NCBI RefSeq assembly: GCF_002760615.1
Contig: NZ_AWWI01000122.1
Location: 1 to 60,600 of the forward strand
Direction: 5' to 3'
From: Puniceibacterium antarcticum
GTDB lineage: Bacteria; Pseudomonadota; Alphaproteobacteria; Rhodobacterales; Rhodobacteraceae
DNA length: 60,600 bases
Positions 51,799 through 60,543 of the stretch are shown one piece after another. Within the stretch, counting starts at the first letter, position 1; each line of letters begins with the position of its first letter. The notes under the pieces are model-generated. The model was not told where the DNA came from and did no database searches. It worked only from the letters and a program-made list of their open reading frames with translations. Both the position numbers and the translations under genes were made by a program.

Positions 51799-53358
51799 AT
51801 GACCGCCGCCGCCAAAGACCTCGATCTGTCCGTTCTGCCGCCGGAATACCGCGCTGCGTTCGAGGCGCAGGCCGCCCGTGTGGCGGAACTGGAGGAGACC
51901 AACCAGCGTCAGGAACATCTGATCGCCGAGATGCACCATGCGCTCTACGGCAAGAAGTCTGAAAAATTGAACGAGGACGACCGGCAACTGGCCTTCGAGG
52001 ATCTCGAGGTTGCGCTTGCCGAGGTCGAAGAGAAGAAATCGGAGCAGGTCCCTGGCGACGAAAAGCCCAAACGCAAACGGGTCGCCAAGCGTAATCGCGG
52101 CAATCTGCCCGAGGGGCTGCCGCGCATCGAGCAGGTGATCGAGCCGGATAGTCTCGAGTGCCCCTGTGGCTGCGGGTTGATGCACAGGATCGGCGAGGAC
52201 CGCAACGAGCGGCTCGACATCCTCCCGGCACAGTGCCGGGTGATCGTGACCGTGCGACCCAAATACGCCTGCCGCACCTGCACCGACGGGATCACGCAGG
52301 CACCGACGCCGCCTTGGCTGATCGAGGGCGGGCTGCCCACCGAAGGGGCCATCGCGCATGTGCTGGTCAGCAAATATGCGGACCACCTCCCTTTATACCG
52401 GCAGTCCCAAATCCTGGCCCGATCCGGCATCGACATTCATCGGTCCACGCTGGCGGACTGGGTCGGGGTAGCGGCCTTCCACCTCCGCCCTGTCGTGGAC
52501 CGGCTGGCCGAGCACCTGAAGACGTCCACGAAGCTGTTCATGGACGAAACTACGGCGCCAGTGCTGGACCCGGGCCGCGGGCGCACGAAAACCGGCTTTC
52601 TCTGGGCTCTGGCCCGCGATGATCGATCATGGGGCGGCGATGACCCGCCCGGCGTGGTCTATTTCTACGCCCCCGGGCGCCATGGCGAACATGCCGAAAC
52701 TTTCCTGACAGGCTTCAACGGTATTCTGCAGATCGACGGCTACCCAGGCTACAACCGGCTGACCAGACCGGCGCGCAAGGGCGGCGATCCCGTCATCGTG
52801 GCGCATTGCTGGGCCCACGCCCGCCGCAAGCTCAAGGAGATCTTTGACCGCGACGGCTCGGAAATCGCCGCAGAGGGCCTGCGCCGGATTGCCGAGATTT
52901 ACGCCATCGAAAAGGACATCCGCGGCACGCGTCCCGGCCAGCGCCTGTCCGCCCGTCAGACCCGATCCGACCCACTGGTCGCCGCCTTCGGAGACTGGCT
53001 GCAGGCGCAGCGCCTGCGCATCTCGGCCAAGTCACGCCTCGGCGAAAAACTCGCCTATATCCACCGCCACTGGGACGGCTTACAGACCTTCCTGACGGAC
53101 GGCCGCGTCGAGATCGACTCCAACAGCGTCGAAAATCTCGTGCGCCCAATAGCTCTCAATCGCAAGAACGCGTTATTCGCGGGTCATGACGAAGGCGGCC
53201 GTGCTTGGGGTCGCATCGCCTCCTTGATCGAGACATGCAAGATCAACGGCGTGGAGCCATTCGCCTACCTGAAATCTACGCTCGGAGCGATCGCCGCAGA
53301 TCATCCGAAAAACCGCATTGACGACCTGCTGCCTTGGAACTTCCAGCCGTCAACCTAA
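51799..53358 (+). CDS. tnpC: IS66 transposase (TnpC)
   Basis: The 519-residue transposase has an N-terminal coiled segment and a zinc-finger-like C-C-C-C region (LECPCGCGLMHRIGED, YACRTCTDG). The DDE domain carries FMDETTAPVLDPGRGRTKTG, QIDGYPGYNRL, HCWAHARRKLKEI and SNSVENLVRPIALNRKNALFAG. It is intact. The stop lies 29 bases before the IS right end. Confidence 0.93.
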   Translation: MTAAAKDLDLSVLPPEYRAAFEAQAARVAELEETNQRQEHLIAEMHHALYGKKSEKLNEDDRQLAFEDLEVALAEVEEKKSEQVPGDEKPKRKRVAKRNRGNLPEGLPRIEQVIEPDSLECPCGCGLMHRIGEDRNERLDILPAQCRVIVTVRPKYACRTCTDGITQAPTPPWLIEGGLPTEGAIAHVLVSKYADHLPLYRQSQILARSGIDIHRSTLADWVGVAAFHLRPVVDRLAEHLKTSTKLFMDETTAPVLDPGRGRTKTGFLWALARDDRSWGGDDPPGVVYFYAPGRHGEHAETFLTGFNGILQIDGYPGYNRLTRPARKGGDPVIVAHCWAHARRKLKEIFDRDGSEIAAEGLRRIAEIYAIEKDIRGTRPGQRLSARQTRSDPLVAAFGDWLQAQRLRISAKSRLGEKLAYIHRHWDGLQTFLTDGRVEIDSNSVENLVRPIALNRKNALFAGHDEGGRAWGRIASLIETCKINGVEPFAYLKSTLGAIAADHPKNRIDDLLPWNFQPST

Positions 53359-53387
53359 AAGCCCGGTGCCCTCCAGCCGCCGCTTAC

Positions 53388-54356
53388 GCCCTTTCGGCCG
53401 GGCCGATAATGGAACACCACGCCCGGTGGCGCCGAGCCGTTCCAGCCCCGGTCATCGCGCAGCACCGCCCAAAGGTAGCCGGTCTTCGTCTTGCCACGCC
53501 CCGGGTCCAGAACAGGAGCGGTCGTCTCGTCGACATAGAGCCGGGTGCCGCCTTGCTTCAGCAGCACCGCCATTCGGTCCACCACCGGCGCAATCAGCGC
53601 ACCGGTTCGACCCATCCAATCGGCGAGGACCGATCGGTCGATCGGCACACCGTGCCGCGCCATGACCACGGCTTGGCGGTTCAGGGGCATGTGCTCGGAA
53701 TGCTTGGACACGGCGATCTGGGCCAACAGCGCCTCGGTGGGCCAGCTGCCCTCCAGAAGATGCGCCGGGGCTTTGGCCTGAACCACACCCGCGCGCCCTT
53801 TGGGGCAAGCGTATTTCGGGCGGATCGTGACGATCACCTGATAGCGCGCCGGGATGTAGTCCAGCCGATCGACCCTGTCCTCACCGATCCGCGCCATGTC
53901 GCCGCAACCGCATGGGCAGACGATGCTGTCAGGCTCGATGACACGCTCGACGCGCGGCAGGTGTTCCGGCAAGGCGCGCGCCTTGCGCTTCTTGCGCGGC
54001 GCCTTCTTCTCGGGATCGGTCTCGCTGGCCGCGATCTTCGCCTCGACCGCGGCAATCTGTTCCTGGGTTTCGGCGATGGCCGCTTCCAGATCCTCGAGAG
54101 CCAGCTCGAGCTGCGTGGGGTCCAGCTTCTCGGATTTAGGGCCGAACTTCGCATGCCGGTATTGACCGATCTGGCCTTCCAGCTTCTCGATCAGGGCCTT
54201 CAACTCGGTGATGAAGGCGTCCTTTTCGGCACCCACCGCTTGTTCATGCTGGCGGGCGGCACGCTCGACCGCCAGCTCGAACTGCGCGGCCTCGAACGCC
54301 TTCACAACCTCGGGCGGAAGGTCCGGAAACTGGCTGAGATCGAAGGGCTGAGACAT
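53388..54356 (-). pseudogene. IS66 transposase, 3' end missing
   Basis: The N-terminal 323 residues of a second, different IS66 transposase remain. They include the zinc region and YVDETTAPVLDPGRGKTKTGYL, ending at VVFHYRPGRKG where the other IS66 copy begins. The open frame continues for 11 foreign residues into that copy (to 53355). The catalytic second half is gone, so it cannot act as a transposase. Confidence 0.85.
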
Positions 54357-54419
54357 GCGGATTCATAGCCGTTCCGAACAGGAAAGGCCAATAAAACAAC
54401 GCCAAAACAGCTGAGTAAA

Positions 54420-54773
54420 TCATCCCGCCGCAATGGGTGGAGCGACCCGTTGCGCAACGATCCGGCGCCAATCCAGTCCTTCGAACAAAGCCTCGTGCTG
54501 GGCCCGCGACAGCCGCATTGTCCCGTCCTGAACTTTGGGCCAAGCAAAGCTGCCTTGTTCCAGAACTTTGTAGATCATCACGAGACCGGTTCCGTCCCAG
54601 ACCAGAATCTTCAACCTGTCGCCGCGTTTCGAACGGAATATGATCGTCACCCCGGAATGCGGATCGAGCTTCAGCTCGGTCTGCACGATCAGCGCCAGCG
54701 CCCGATGTCCGCAGCGGAAGTCCACCGGCCGCGTCGCGATCAGGATCGGCTGGCGCTGCCCCGCGACGATCAT
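54420..54773 (-). CDS. tnpB: IS66 Orf2 (TnpB) of the truncated copy
   Basis: The 117-residue product reads RQPILIATRPVDFRCGHRALALIVQ, then GVTIIFRSKRGDRLKILVWDGTG and GSFAWPKVQDGTMRLSRAQHEALF. It is intact and overlaps tnpA by 4 bases. It differs clearly from the TnpB of the complete copy, so the two elements are not recent duplicates. Confidence 0.9.
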   Translation of the reverse strand: MIVAGQRQPILIATRPVDFRCGHRALALIVQTELKLDPHSGVTIIFRSKRGDRLKILVWDGTGLVMIYKVLEQGSFAWPKVQDGTMRLSRAQHEALFEGLDWRRIVAQRVAPPIAAG

Positions 54774-55207
54774 GCCGGTTCTCGCAGCGCACGCGCCACC
54801 GCTGCTGCCCGCTCTGCCGGAACATCGCCCGGCACCCGCAGCACGAGATCGTTGCCGATCTCAATCGTGATGACGCCGCCGGTCCGGTCGGCATCCATTG
54901 ACGGACACACGTCCTCAGGCTCCACCGAAACCGGAACAAATGCCGGCAGAGGGGCGTCTGACGGCATCCTGGCCATGGCGTCAGCGGGCAGGACAAGACG
55001 GCCCTCGCGCGCCTGACGCCGCCAATCCGAAAGCTGATGCGCTGCCAGATCATGCTGCCGCGCAACGTCCGCCACCCGCGCGCCCGGCTGAAAGCTCTCG
55101 GCCACGATCCGGGCTTTCACCTCATCCGGCCAGCGCCGATATCCACGCGTCCGCTGCAGAACCTCGATGCAACCGTCAAACCCGTCCCCGCCGTCCGCCA
55201 TCATCAT
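54770..55207 (-). CDS. tnpA: IS66 Orf1 (TnpA) of the truncated copy
   Basis: The 145-residue product has the HTH region RRWPDEVKARIVAESFQPGARVADVARQHDLAAHQLSDWRRQA (in part: VARQHDLAAHQLSDWRR). It is intact. The outer IS end GCGCATAC lies 86 bases upstream of its start at 55293. Confidence 0.88.
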   Translation of the reverse strand: MMMADGGDGFDGCIEVLQRTRGYRRWPDEVKARIVAESFQPGARVADVARQHDLAAHQLSDWRRQAREGRLVLPADAMARMPSDAPLPAFVPVSVEPEDVCPSMDADRTGGVITIEIGNDLVLRVPGDVPAERAAAVARALREPA

Positions 55208-55348
55208 CTCCTTCTGAATGCTCAGAACGAGACTCGTCCCTCGGTCAGCGTCGGGAAACCGCAGAAATCAATGGGGCGGAAACGGCGCATACCAATCAGC
55301 ACTGTACCTCCTCTGAACTGTTCGGGCGCGACAGCGAGGCGATTGGAC

Positions 55349-55379
55349 TTGACCTTCCATCTACGGGAAGCACTATTTG
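55349..55379 (+). promoter_or_regulatory. CueR/HmrR-type copper promoter, now orphaned
   Basis: The -35 is TTGACC (55349-55354), followed by a 19-bp spacer with the dyad CTTCC-N7-GGAAG (spanning 55354-55370) and -10 TATTTG (55374-55379). The CTTCC/GGAAG arms are those of copper-sensing MerR proteins and differ from the CTACAG dyads elsewhere in the window. It faces the truncated cusA, and no start codon follows in that frame. No CueR-like gene is seen in the window. Confidence 0.7.
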
Positions 55380-55407
55380 CGGTCCCAGTGTAGTTTTTGA
55401 AAGGCTG

Positions 55408-56031
55408 GGCTATTCTTTGGGCTGGAGCGGTCAGTTCGAATACCATGAACGCGCGAAACAGCGGCTGGCCACTGTTGTGCCGCTGACGCTGGCGCTGATC
55501 TTTCTGCTGCTTTACCTAAACTTCCGCCGCCTGACGGAAACCTTGATCGTGATGCTGTCGCTGCCTTTCGCTCTGGTCGGTGGCATTTGGCTCATGTGGT
55601 TCATGGGCTTCAACATGTCGGTTGCGGTGGCCGTCGGGTTTATCGCGCTGGCCGGGGTGGCGGCTGAAACCGGAGTGATCATGTTGATCTATCTCGATCA
55701 GGCGTTGAATGAAGCGCGTGCCCGCGCGGGCGACAGGGACCTGACCCGCGACGAGCTCCACGCCGCGATCATGGTGGGTGCAGTAGACCGCGTGCGCCCC
55801 AAGATGATGACAGTTGTCGCAATCATGGCCGGCCTGATGCCGATCCTTTGGGCGCATGGCACCGGGTCCGAGATCATGCAGCGCATCGCAGTGCCCATGA
55901 TCGGGGGAATGGTGTCGTCAACCTTGCTGACCCTGATCGTCATTCCGGCGGTTTATGCCATCATCAAAGGGTGGAGCCTGAAGCAAGCCGGTACAGTGCC
56001 TGATTTGGCCCTCGGGCGGGCCGCAGAATAA
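55408..56031 (+). pseudogene. 3' fragment of a CusA/CzcA-type RND efflux pump
   Basis: About 208 residues match the C-terminal part of heavy-metal RND pumps (normally about 1040 residues). They read GYSLGWSGQFEYHERAKQRL, membrane segments LTLALIFLLLYLNF and SLPFALVGGIWLMW, AGVAAETGVIMLIYLDQAL, and VDRVRPKMMTVVAIMAGLMP. The AETGVIMLIYLDQ form is CusA-like (Cu/Ag). The 5' four-fifths is missing. The break (about 55408) is just after the copper promoter and not at the IS end, so a deletion preceded or accompanied the IS events. Confidence 0.85.
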
Positions 56032-56081
56032 GGGCAACGGCGTCAAGCAAGCAATAGGATATTGAGATGTATGCTCGAAAC

Positions 56082-57323
56082 CTATGGAGTCACCGCGACT
56101 TCGACCATGCGGATTGTAGTGTCGCCATCCCCGCCGCCGGTCGGCTGCGTCCAGGCCACAAACGTACCGGCGTCTCCGCGCGCCATTCGGGGAAAACCGA
56201 TCGATCCGCCGCCCCGATTGATATGGAGCGCCTGAGGCGCTGCGCATCCGGTACTTCGCGATATGTGGCACATGACGATCGCTTCACCGCCTCCCACATA
56301 TTCAATCCAGAGCGCCAATGCGCTTCCATCCGGCATTTGCAGAACATCCACCCGTCCCGCGGCTGTGCCGAGGTCAATGCGGAGCGGTTCGTCAAACTGC
56401 GCGCCGCCATCGTCCGAAAACGCGATATAAACCTCCGGTTTATTCTCAGCTGCAGTGAACCAGATGACGGACACCTTGTCGTCCATCGTATCAACAGCTG
56501 GGCCATTTACGGGGCAGCCGGCAATTTCCCATCCGTCGTCGTGAACAGTGAGGGGTTGCGTCCAGTCCCCTCCGGTAGATCGAACAATCGAAATGTCGCG
56601 GATTTCATCGGCGGTTCGATCACGATAGACCGCCACGATATCGCCCGAAGCGGTCCGCGCTGCGGACGTCTGACAACAAGTACAAGCGCGCGCGTCCAAC
56701 AGGCTTTCTGGCTTCATCGTTCCGTCAGAGTTGATCTGTCGTGCGCGCAGCTGCATCGCATTCTCGAAGTTTTCGCCTTCTGTTTGACTGTCATACTCCC
56801 GGCCATCCAGCCACAGCGCCGTCAACCCGCCAAACTGATCGGGAACCAACGAAACAAAACCGTGCTCGCGTTGTGATCTGTCATCATGGGGAACAAGCGG
56901 TTCCGTCCAGCTTCTGCCTTCATCTTTAGAAAAAGCGATATTGACGTCATATTGGTAATCACCCTCCCCATTCAGTTTAAGCCATTGTGCCGCCAGGCCG
57001 CCATCAGCCAGCACCGCTACCGATGGAAAATCGGCCCAGTTGATGTAAATCTTTGACGATTTATGAATTGTGCGAGCGTCCGACCACTCGCTGCCATCAA
57101 GGATGGCCATGCGAACTTCCGCTTCGGCTCCGTTTTCTTCTGTCCAACTCAATATGACCCGGCCATCCGGCAAGGTTGCAAGTGATGGCTCACGGGCACC
57201 GATGCCGACCGGGGCTGCGCGGTCGGTCAATCTGAAGAGGTCGGTTTCCTCGGCATATGTTGCGGTGAAAGAACTGAAAAATGCACCAATACTCAATATG
57301 GACGCATAAAGACATTTACTCAT
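56082..57323 (-). CDS. exported sialidase-fold (BNR-like) beta-propeller protein
   Basis: The start at MSKCLYASIL (57323) gives about 413 residues with a signal peptide. Repeated Asp-box-like motifs (FSKDEGRSWTEP, RSTGGDWTQP, FSDDGGAQFDEP) mark a six-bladed sialidase-like propeller. An unusual ARACTCCQTS motif (about residues 210-218) and SRSTGCAAP could bind metal. The REPSLATLPDGRVILSW opening is typical. True sialidase activity is unlikely in this copper cluster, and the real substrate is unknown. Confidence 0.7.
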   Translation of the reverse strand: MSKCLYASILSIGAFFSSFTATYAEETDLFRLTDRAAPVGIGAREPSLATLPDGRVILSWTEENGAEAEVRMAILDGSEWSDARTIHKSSKIYINWADFPSVAVLADGGLAAQWLKLNGEGDYQYDVNIAFSKDEGRSWTEPLVPHDDRSQREHGFVSLVPDQFGGLTALWLDGREYDSQTEGENFENAMQLRARQINSDGTMKPESLLDARACTCCQTSAARTASGDIVAVYRDRTADEIRDISIVRSTGGDWTQPLTVHDDGWEIAGCPVNGPAVDTMDDKVSVIWFTAAENKPEVYIAFSDDGGAQFDEPLRIDLGTAAGRVDVLQMPDGSALALWIEYVGGGEAIVMCHISRSTGCAAPQALHINRGGGSIGFPRMARGDAGTFVAWTQPTGGGDGDTTIRMVEVAVTP

Positions 57324-57417
57324 GAAAACGTTCTTCCGCCAGTTGTGGCCATGTCGCGGCGAACCTAGTAGTCGTTGACCGCGAACCAAACTCCACCCTC
57401 TTATCTGTCGAAACGGC

Positions 57418-57876
57418 TTAATTGATCCCATTGGCACGCTGCAATGCTCGAATATACGTCACGATAGCAAGGATCTCTGATCGCGTCACGCCTTCAACCG
57501 CTGGCATGTTTCCAAATTTCCAATGATGCGCCCGCACTCCATTTTGCGCCGCGAGGACAAACGCCATGTCGCTGTGATGGCTCGGTTCGTAAATCTTGTG
57601 AACAAGCGGTGGAGCAACGCCATCCCGGCCTTGCCCGTTCAGGCCGTGGCACACGGCACAGACCGCATCATAAGCGCCTGCGCCGATTTGCTCCTGCTCT
57701 GTAAAACTTGCTGGTAGCGTGACAGTTACAAGCGCGCCTGCGGGAAGCGCGACGCCCTCATCCGTCTGCGTACCCGTTTGAGAGTAATCCGGCTGCATGA
57801 TGTACCAGCCTGCTGAAGCAACGGCGATCAAAGCAAAGAATATCGCTGCCCATTTCATCCCATCAAACTCCTTCAT
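57418..57876 (-). CDS. membrane-anchored class I c-type cytochrome
   Basis: The 152-residue product has one N-terminal membrane anchor (WAAIFFALIAVASAGWYIM). It has one haem site CAVCHGLNGQG and the distal Met in WKFGNMPAVEGVT. It probably accepts electrons from periplasmic copper proteins encoded alongside. It overlaps the ABC membrane protein gene by 4 bases. Confidence 0.88.
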   Translation of the reverse strand: MKEFDGMKWAAIFFALIAVASAGWYIMQPDYSQTGTQTDEGVALPAGALVTVTLPASFTEQEQIGAGAYDAVCAVCHGLNGQGRDGVAPPLVHKIYEPSHHSDMAFVLAAQNGVRAHHWKFGNMPAVEGVTRSEILAIVTYIRALQRANGIN

Positions 57877-59177
57877 GATGTTGCTATGGCCCCCTGCCCT
57901 ACCAAAGACAGAGCTGGGTATCTCTGCTTGGATCGCTCGAATTGGCCAGCCTCTTGTGGCGCAGTGTTGTCTGGCTGAGCATGCCCCAATGGCTGAATCG
58001 ATTTGTTTAAAAAGGCCATGATTTCCTGATACCGGATCCGCGTGTCTTCCAGCGTCTGATAGTAATTGAAGAGCTCTTTCAGCGGTGCCGAGAAGTCCTT
58101 GTGTGCTGCCAGGACGGCCACCAGCGCGCCGAGTGTAATGCGACCTTCGATGACAAAATATCCACCCAAAGAGTAGAACAGGAATGGCGTCAGCGCGGTC
58201 AGAAAATTGTTGAGGGCCTTGATGAAGAACTTCAGACGGAAAATCTTCCTGCGCACGCGCTCAAGCTCTCTAAAACTTGTACTCACTGGCAGCAGCCCGG
58301 CCGGATTGACCTGTCGTTCGCGCAACTGATCGCTGAGCTGCCTGCCAAGTTGTCGGACTTCCCTGATCCTTGTGCGTGAAAGGGCGTTGACCCGGCGTTG
58401 TAGCTTGGGCAGCAGCACGAGTTGAATTGGCAGCACCGTCAGTGCGGCGGCACCCAACACAGGGTCCTGAACGAACATGAAAGACAGGATCGTCAGAAGC
58501 GTACCGCCTTGCAGGATTGGTAGCGCAAGGACATCTGCAGCAAAGCCACCTATGGGCTCAACTTCCTGTGCGAGAATAGGGATGATTTCGCTCTGGTTTC
58601 GGGAGTCTGCATCGCTGCGCCATTGCCGATAGACCAGCAGGCGGAAGCGCCGCAGAAACCGCTCCGCGACATACCCTTTGAAGACGTTAAGACCATATTT
58701 GTTTAGCCCGTTCAGGATGATCGCCAGAAGATAGAGACCACAAAGCAGCATGAGAAAAACGACCTGGTCGAGGTCGCGTCCCAAAACGGCAATGGGGAAG
58801 CGATCAGAGTCCAAAGCGTTGTTTACGATCTGCTTTGGCAATTCGAGCGTCAGATAGAGAATAGGCATCGCGATGAGGCTAACCATGATCATCAACGCTT
58901 GCTGCCTTCTTGAATAGCGCAAGACGGTGCTGAAAAGACTTCCTTCGAGCCCTCGTATGGGCTCTGCGTGGAACGCAGGCATGCTGCGGTCCTTCCAAAG
59001 CTTCAGAACGCCGCGAATTGCAAGATATAAGCCAACACTGATCAGCAGCGCAGGCGCCAAGACCAGTATGAGATGAATGAACGGGTGAACCCAGTCTGGC
59101 GTGGCATCGTTGTAGTCGTATCCGAACGCGGCAGATACGTTATGTACAAACACGTGATATCTATCCAAGAGTGACAT
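57873..59177 (-). CDS. ABC-exporter-like membrane protein without ATPase domain
   Basis: The start MSLLDRYHVFVHN at 59177 gives about 434 residues. A first membrane segment (about 30-55) precedes a six-helix type I exporter domain, from YSRRQQALMIMVSLIAMPILY to the late LGGYFVIEGRITLGALVAVLAAHKDFSAPLKELFNYYQ (in part: EGRITLGALVAVLAAHKDF). The usual nucleotide-binding domain does not follow: the protein stops about 65 residues after this region. No Walker motif lies in the cluster. It may use a partner ATPase elsewhere or have a different function. Confidence 0.75.
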   Translation of the reverse strand: MSLLDRYHVFVHNVSAAFGYDYNDATPDWVHPFIHLILVLAPALLISVGLYLAIRGVLKLWKDRSMPAFHAEPIRGLEGSLFSTVLRYSRRQQALMIMVSLIAMPILYLTLELPKQIVNNALDSDRFPIAVLGRDLDQVVFLMLLCGLYLLAIILNGLNKYGLNVFKGYVAERFLRRFRLLVYRQWRSDADSRNQSEIIPILAQEVEPIGGFAADVLALPILQGGTLLTILSFMFVQDPVLGAAALTVLPIQLVLLPKLQRRVNALSRTRIREVRQLGRQLSDQLRERQVNPAGLLPVSTSFRELERVRRKIFRLKFFIKALNNFLTALTPFLFYSLGGYFVIEGRITLGALVAVLAAHKDFSAPLKELFNYYQTLEDTRIRYQEIMAFLNKSIQPLGHAQPDNTAPQEAGQFERSKQRYPALSLVGQGAIATS

Positions 59178-59185
59178 GGAAAAGT

Positions 59186-59719
59186 CTAGCCCTTGGATTT
59201 CGGCGCAAGGTGATCGTGCACGATGATGACGCCCCACATGCCCGCTTCCCGGTGGCCGGGGATCAAGCATACGAACTCCAGGTTGGTCATATCGGAGAAC
59301 TCCCAGATCAACTCGGCATTTTGTCCACTAGGGATAGAAACTGAATTGGCGTTGTCATGTTGCATATCGGGATGTTCGCGCATCCACTGCTGGTGTTCTG
59401 CAACCTCGTTAAAGGAGCCGAGAAAAAACTCGTGATCCAGTCCGCCCAGATTGCTGATCAAAAAGCGGATAACTGAACCGCTCTCGATGTGGAGTGCGTC
59501 CGGCTCGAAAAGCATGTAGCCGCTTTCTGTCTCCCTGATGGACAATTCAATCGTCGTGTCGATTGAGGAGCCATCACCGGGTTTCCCGATCGGATCATGG
59601 CCAGGCACTTCGAAGGCTCGGGCGTGAGGCTGCTGGCCCTTGCCACTGGAAGCGCCCACTGAAAAAGCCGGAAGGACGAGCGCAAGGGCGATGGTGCAGG
59701 TTCTCAGGAAATTCGTCAT
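59186..59719 (-). CDS. cupredoxin
   Basis: The 177-residue exported protein has a signal peptide (IALALVLPAFSVGAS) and a cupredoxin fold. The type 1 copper ligands are in GGLDHEFFLG, EFVCLIPGHREAGMWG (Cys, His, Met). It stores or carries copper in the periplasm. It is 107 bases downstream of the cupredoxin-CusF fusion gene and 8 bases before the ABC membrane protein gene. Confidence 0.88.
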   Translation of the reverse strand: MTNFLRTCTIALALVLPAFSVGASSGKGQQPHARAFEVPGHDPIGKPGDGSSIDTTIELSIRETESGYMLFEPDALHIESGSVIRFLISNLGGLDHEFFLGSFNEVAEHQQWMREHPDMQHDNANSVSIPSGQNAELIWEFSDMTNLEFVCLIPGHREAGMWGVIIVHDHLAPKSKG

Positions 59720-59789
59720 GCTCGGCTACCTCCGTAGCGCTTGATTTTTTGGGATCTTCTTGCTTGCTCGGGCCAAGCCTCAAAGCGAT

Positions 59790-59815
59790 GGGGCCAAGGC
59801 GTTTGCCCTGGCCCC
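59790..59815. terminator. strong hairpin between the two cupredoxin genes
   Basis: GGGGCCAAGGC and GCCCTGGCCCC form an 11-bp stem with one mismatch and a 4-base loop. It lies just after the fusion gene stop. No clear T-run follows on the minus strand, so it may weaken rather than stop transcription, or stabilise the upstream mRNA. Confidence 0.5.
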
Positions 59816-59826
59816 ATGGATTTTCA

Positions 59827-60543
59827 TCACTTGATCTGTGTGACAGTGAGTTTGCCCTTGACCCGGTCAGCGACGAATTCGATGTCCTGACCTTCCGACA
59901 TGTTCGCGATCATCGTCTCGTCCGCGCGAAACACCATGGTCATGGCGGGCATGTCGAGCGTGACCAACGGCCCGTGGATGATTGTAACCTTGCCGGCCTT
60001 GGCGTCGATTTTCTTGATGGTGCCGCTCGTGTATTCCACGTCAGCCTGAGCCATCTGCTCACCTACTGCGACCTCACGGTGCATGCCGGATTCGTAGTGG
60101 CCGGCGATCAAGCATGCCGCTTCGAATGTGCCAGAATTTGAGAAAGTCCAGACAACCTCGCCCGAAGCGCCCGCATCGAGACGGATACGGTTCGGATCGT
60201 CATGTTCCATGTCCATCTTGGCCATTTCGATCTTATGCTCGGCATTACGCTCTACCGTGTCGAGGACGAATTCATGCTCCAGCTCACCCTTGTTGGTGAT
60301 GTTGAAGCGGATGGTTTCGCCCTCCTTGATATCCATCGGCTCACTCTCGATCAGCATCTGGCCCTCATCGTTTTCGAGCAAAGTGACGTCGATTGTGCGG
60401 TCAACCTTGGCGGCGTCACCCGGCATGCCGACCATCATTGCGGCTGGCTTGGTCTCCCCATGTCCGCCGTCGTGTGTACCTGCAGCAAAGGCCGGTGCTG
60501 ATAGCGCGATCGCGAAGCTTGTCGTCAAAAGAAGATTTTTCAT
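59827..60543 (-). CDS. cupredoxin-CusF fusion protein
   Basis: The 238-residue exported protein has a signal peptide ending PAFAAG and a His-rich stretch (THDGGHGE). Its cupredoxin domain ligands are LEHEFVLD, CLIAGHYESGMHRE. A C-terminal CusF-like Cu/Ag-binding domain (about 170-238) carries IHGPLVTLDMPAMTMVF. It can hold two copper ions and would hand Cu(I) to an efflux pump. It is the first gene of the minus-strand copper cluster in this window. Confidence 0.88.
   Translation of the reverse strand: MKNLLLTTSFAIALSAPAFAAGTHDGGHGETKPAAMMVGMPGDAAKVDRTIDVTLLENDEGQMLIESEPMDIKEGETIRFNITNKGELEHEFVLDTVERNAEHKIEMAKMDMEHDDPNRIRLDAGASGEVVWTFSNSGTFEAACLIAGHYESGMHREVAVGEQMAQADVEYTSGTIKKIDAKAGKVTIIHGPLVTLDMPAMTMVFRADETMIANMSEGQDIEFVADRVKGKLTVTQIK

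Larger units (their letters stand above)
50903..53387 (+). mobile_element. complete IS66-family insertion sequence
   Basis: The left end begins GTATGCGGTG at 50903 and the right end finishes GCCGCTTAC at 53387. As inverted repeats they agree at about 17 of the first 23 positions. The three genes tnpA, tnpB and tnpC are intact. The bases flanking the right end (GCCCTTTC) do not repeat on the left, because the neighbour there is the second IS66 copy. Confidence 0.75.
50895..55301. mobile_element. composite of two IS66 elements bounded by an 8-bp direct repeat
   Basis: CAATCAGC occurs at 50895-50902 and again at 55294-55301, directly outside the outer ends GTATGCGG (50903) and GCGCATAC (to 55293). 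The 4391-bp unit holds a complete IS66 copy on the plus strand (50903-53387). It is joined to a 3'-truncated, inverted IS66 copy (53388-55293). IS66 elements make 8-bp duplications, so the unit moved as one block. It lies between zntA and a copper-type promoter. Confidence 0.75.

Noticed and set aside
53355-53387. Extra 11 residues at the end of the truncated IS66 transposase as a real C-terminus
   Set aside because: They are read-through into the terminal inverted repeat of the neighbouring IS66 copy.
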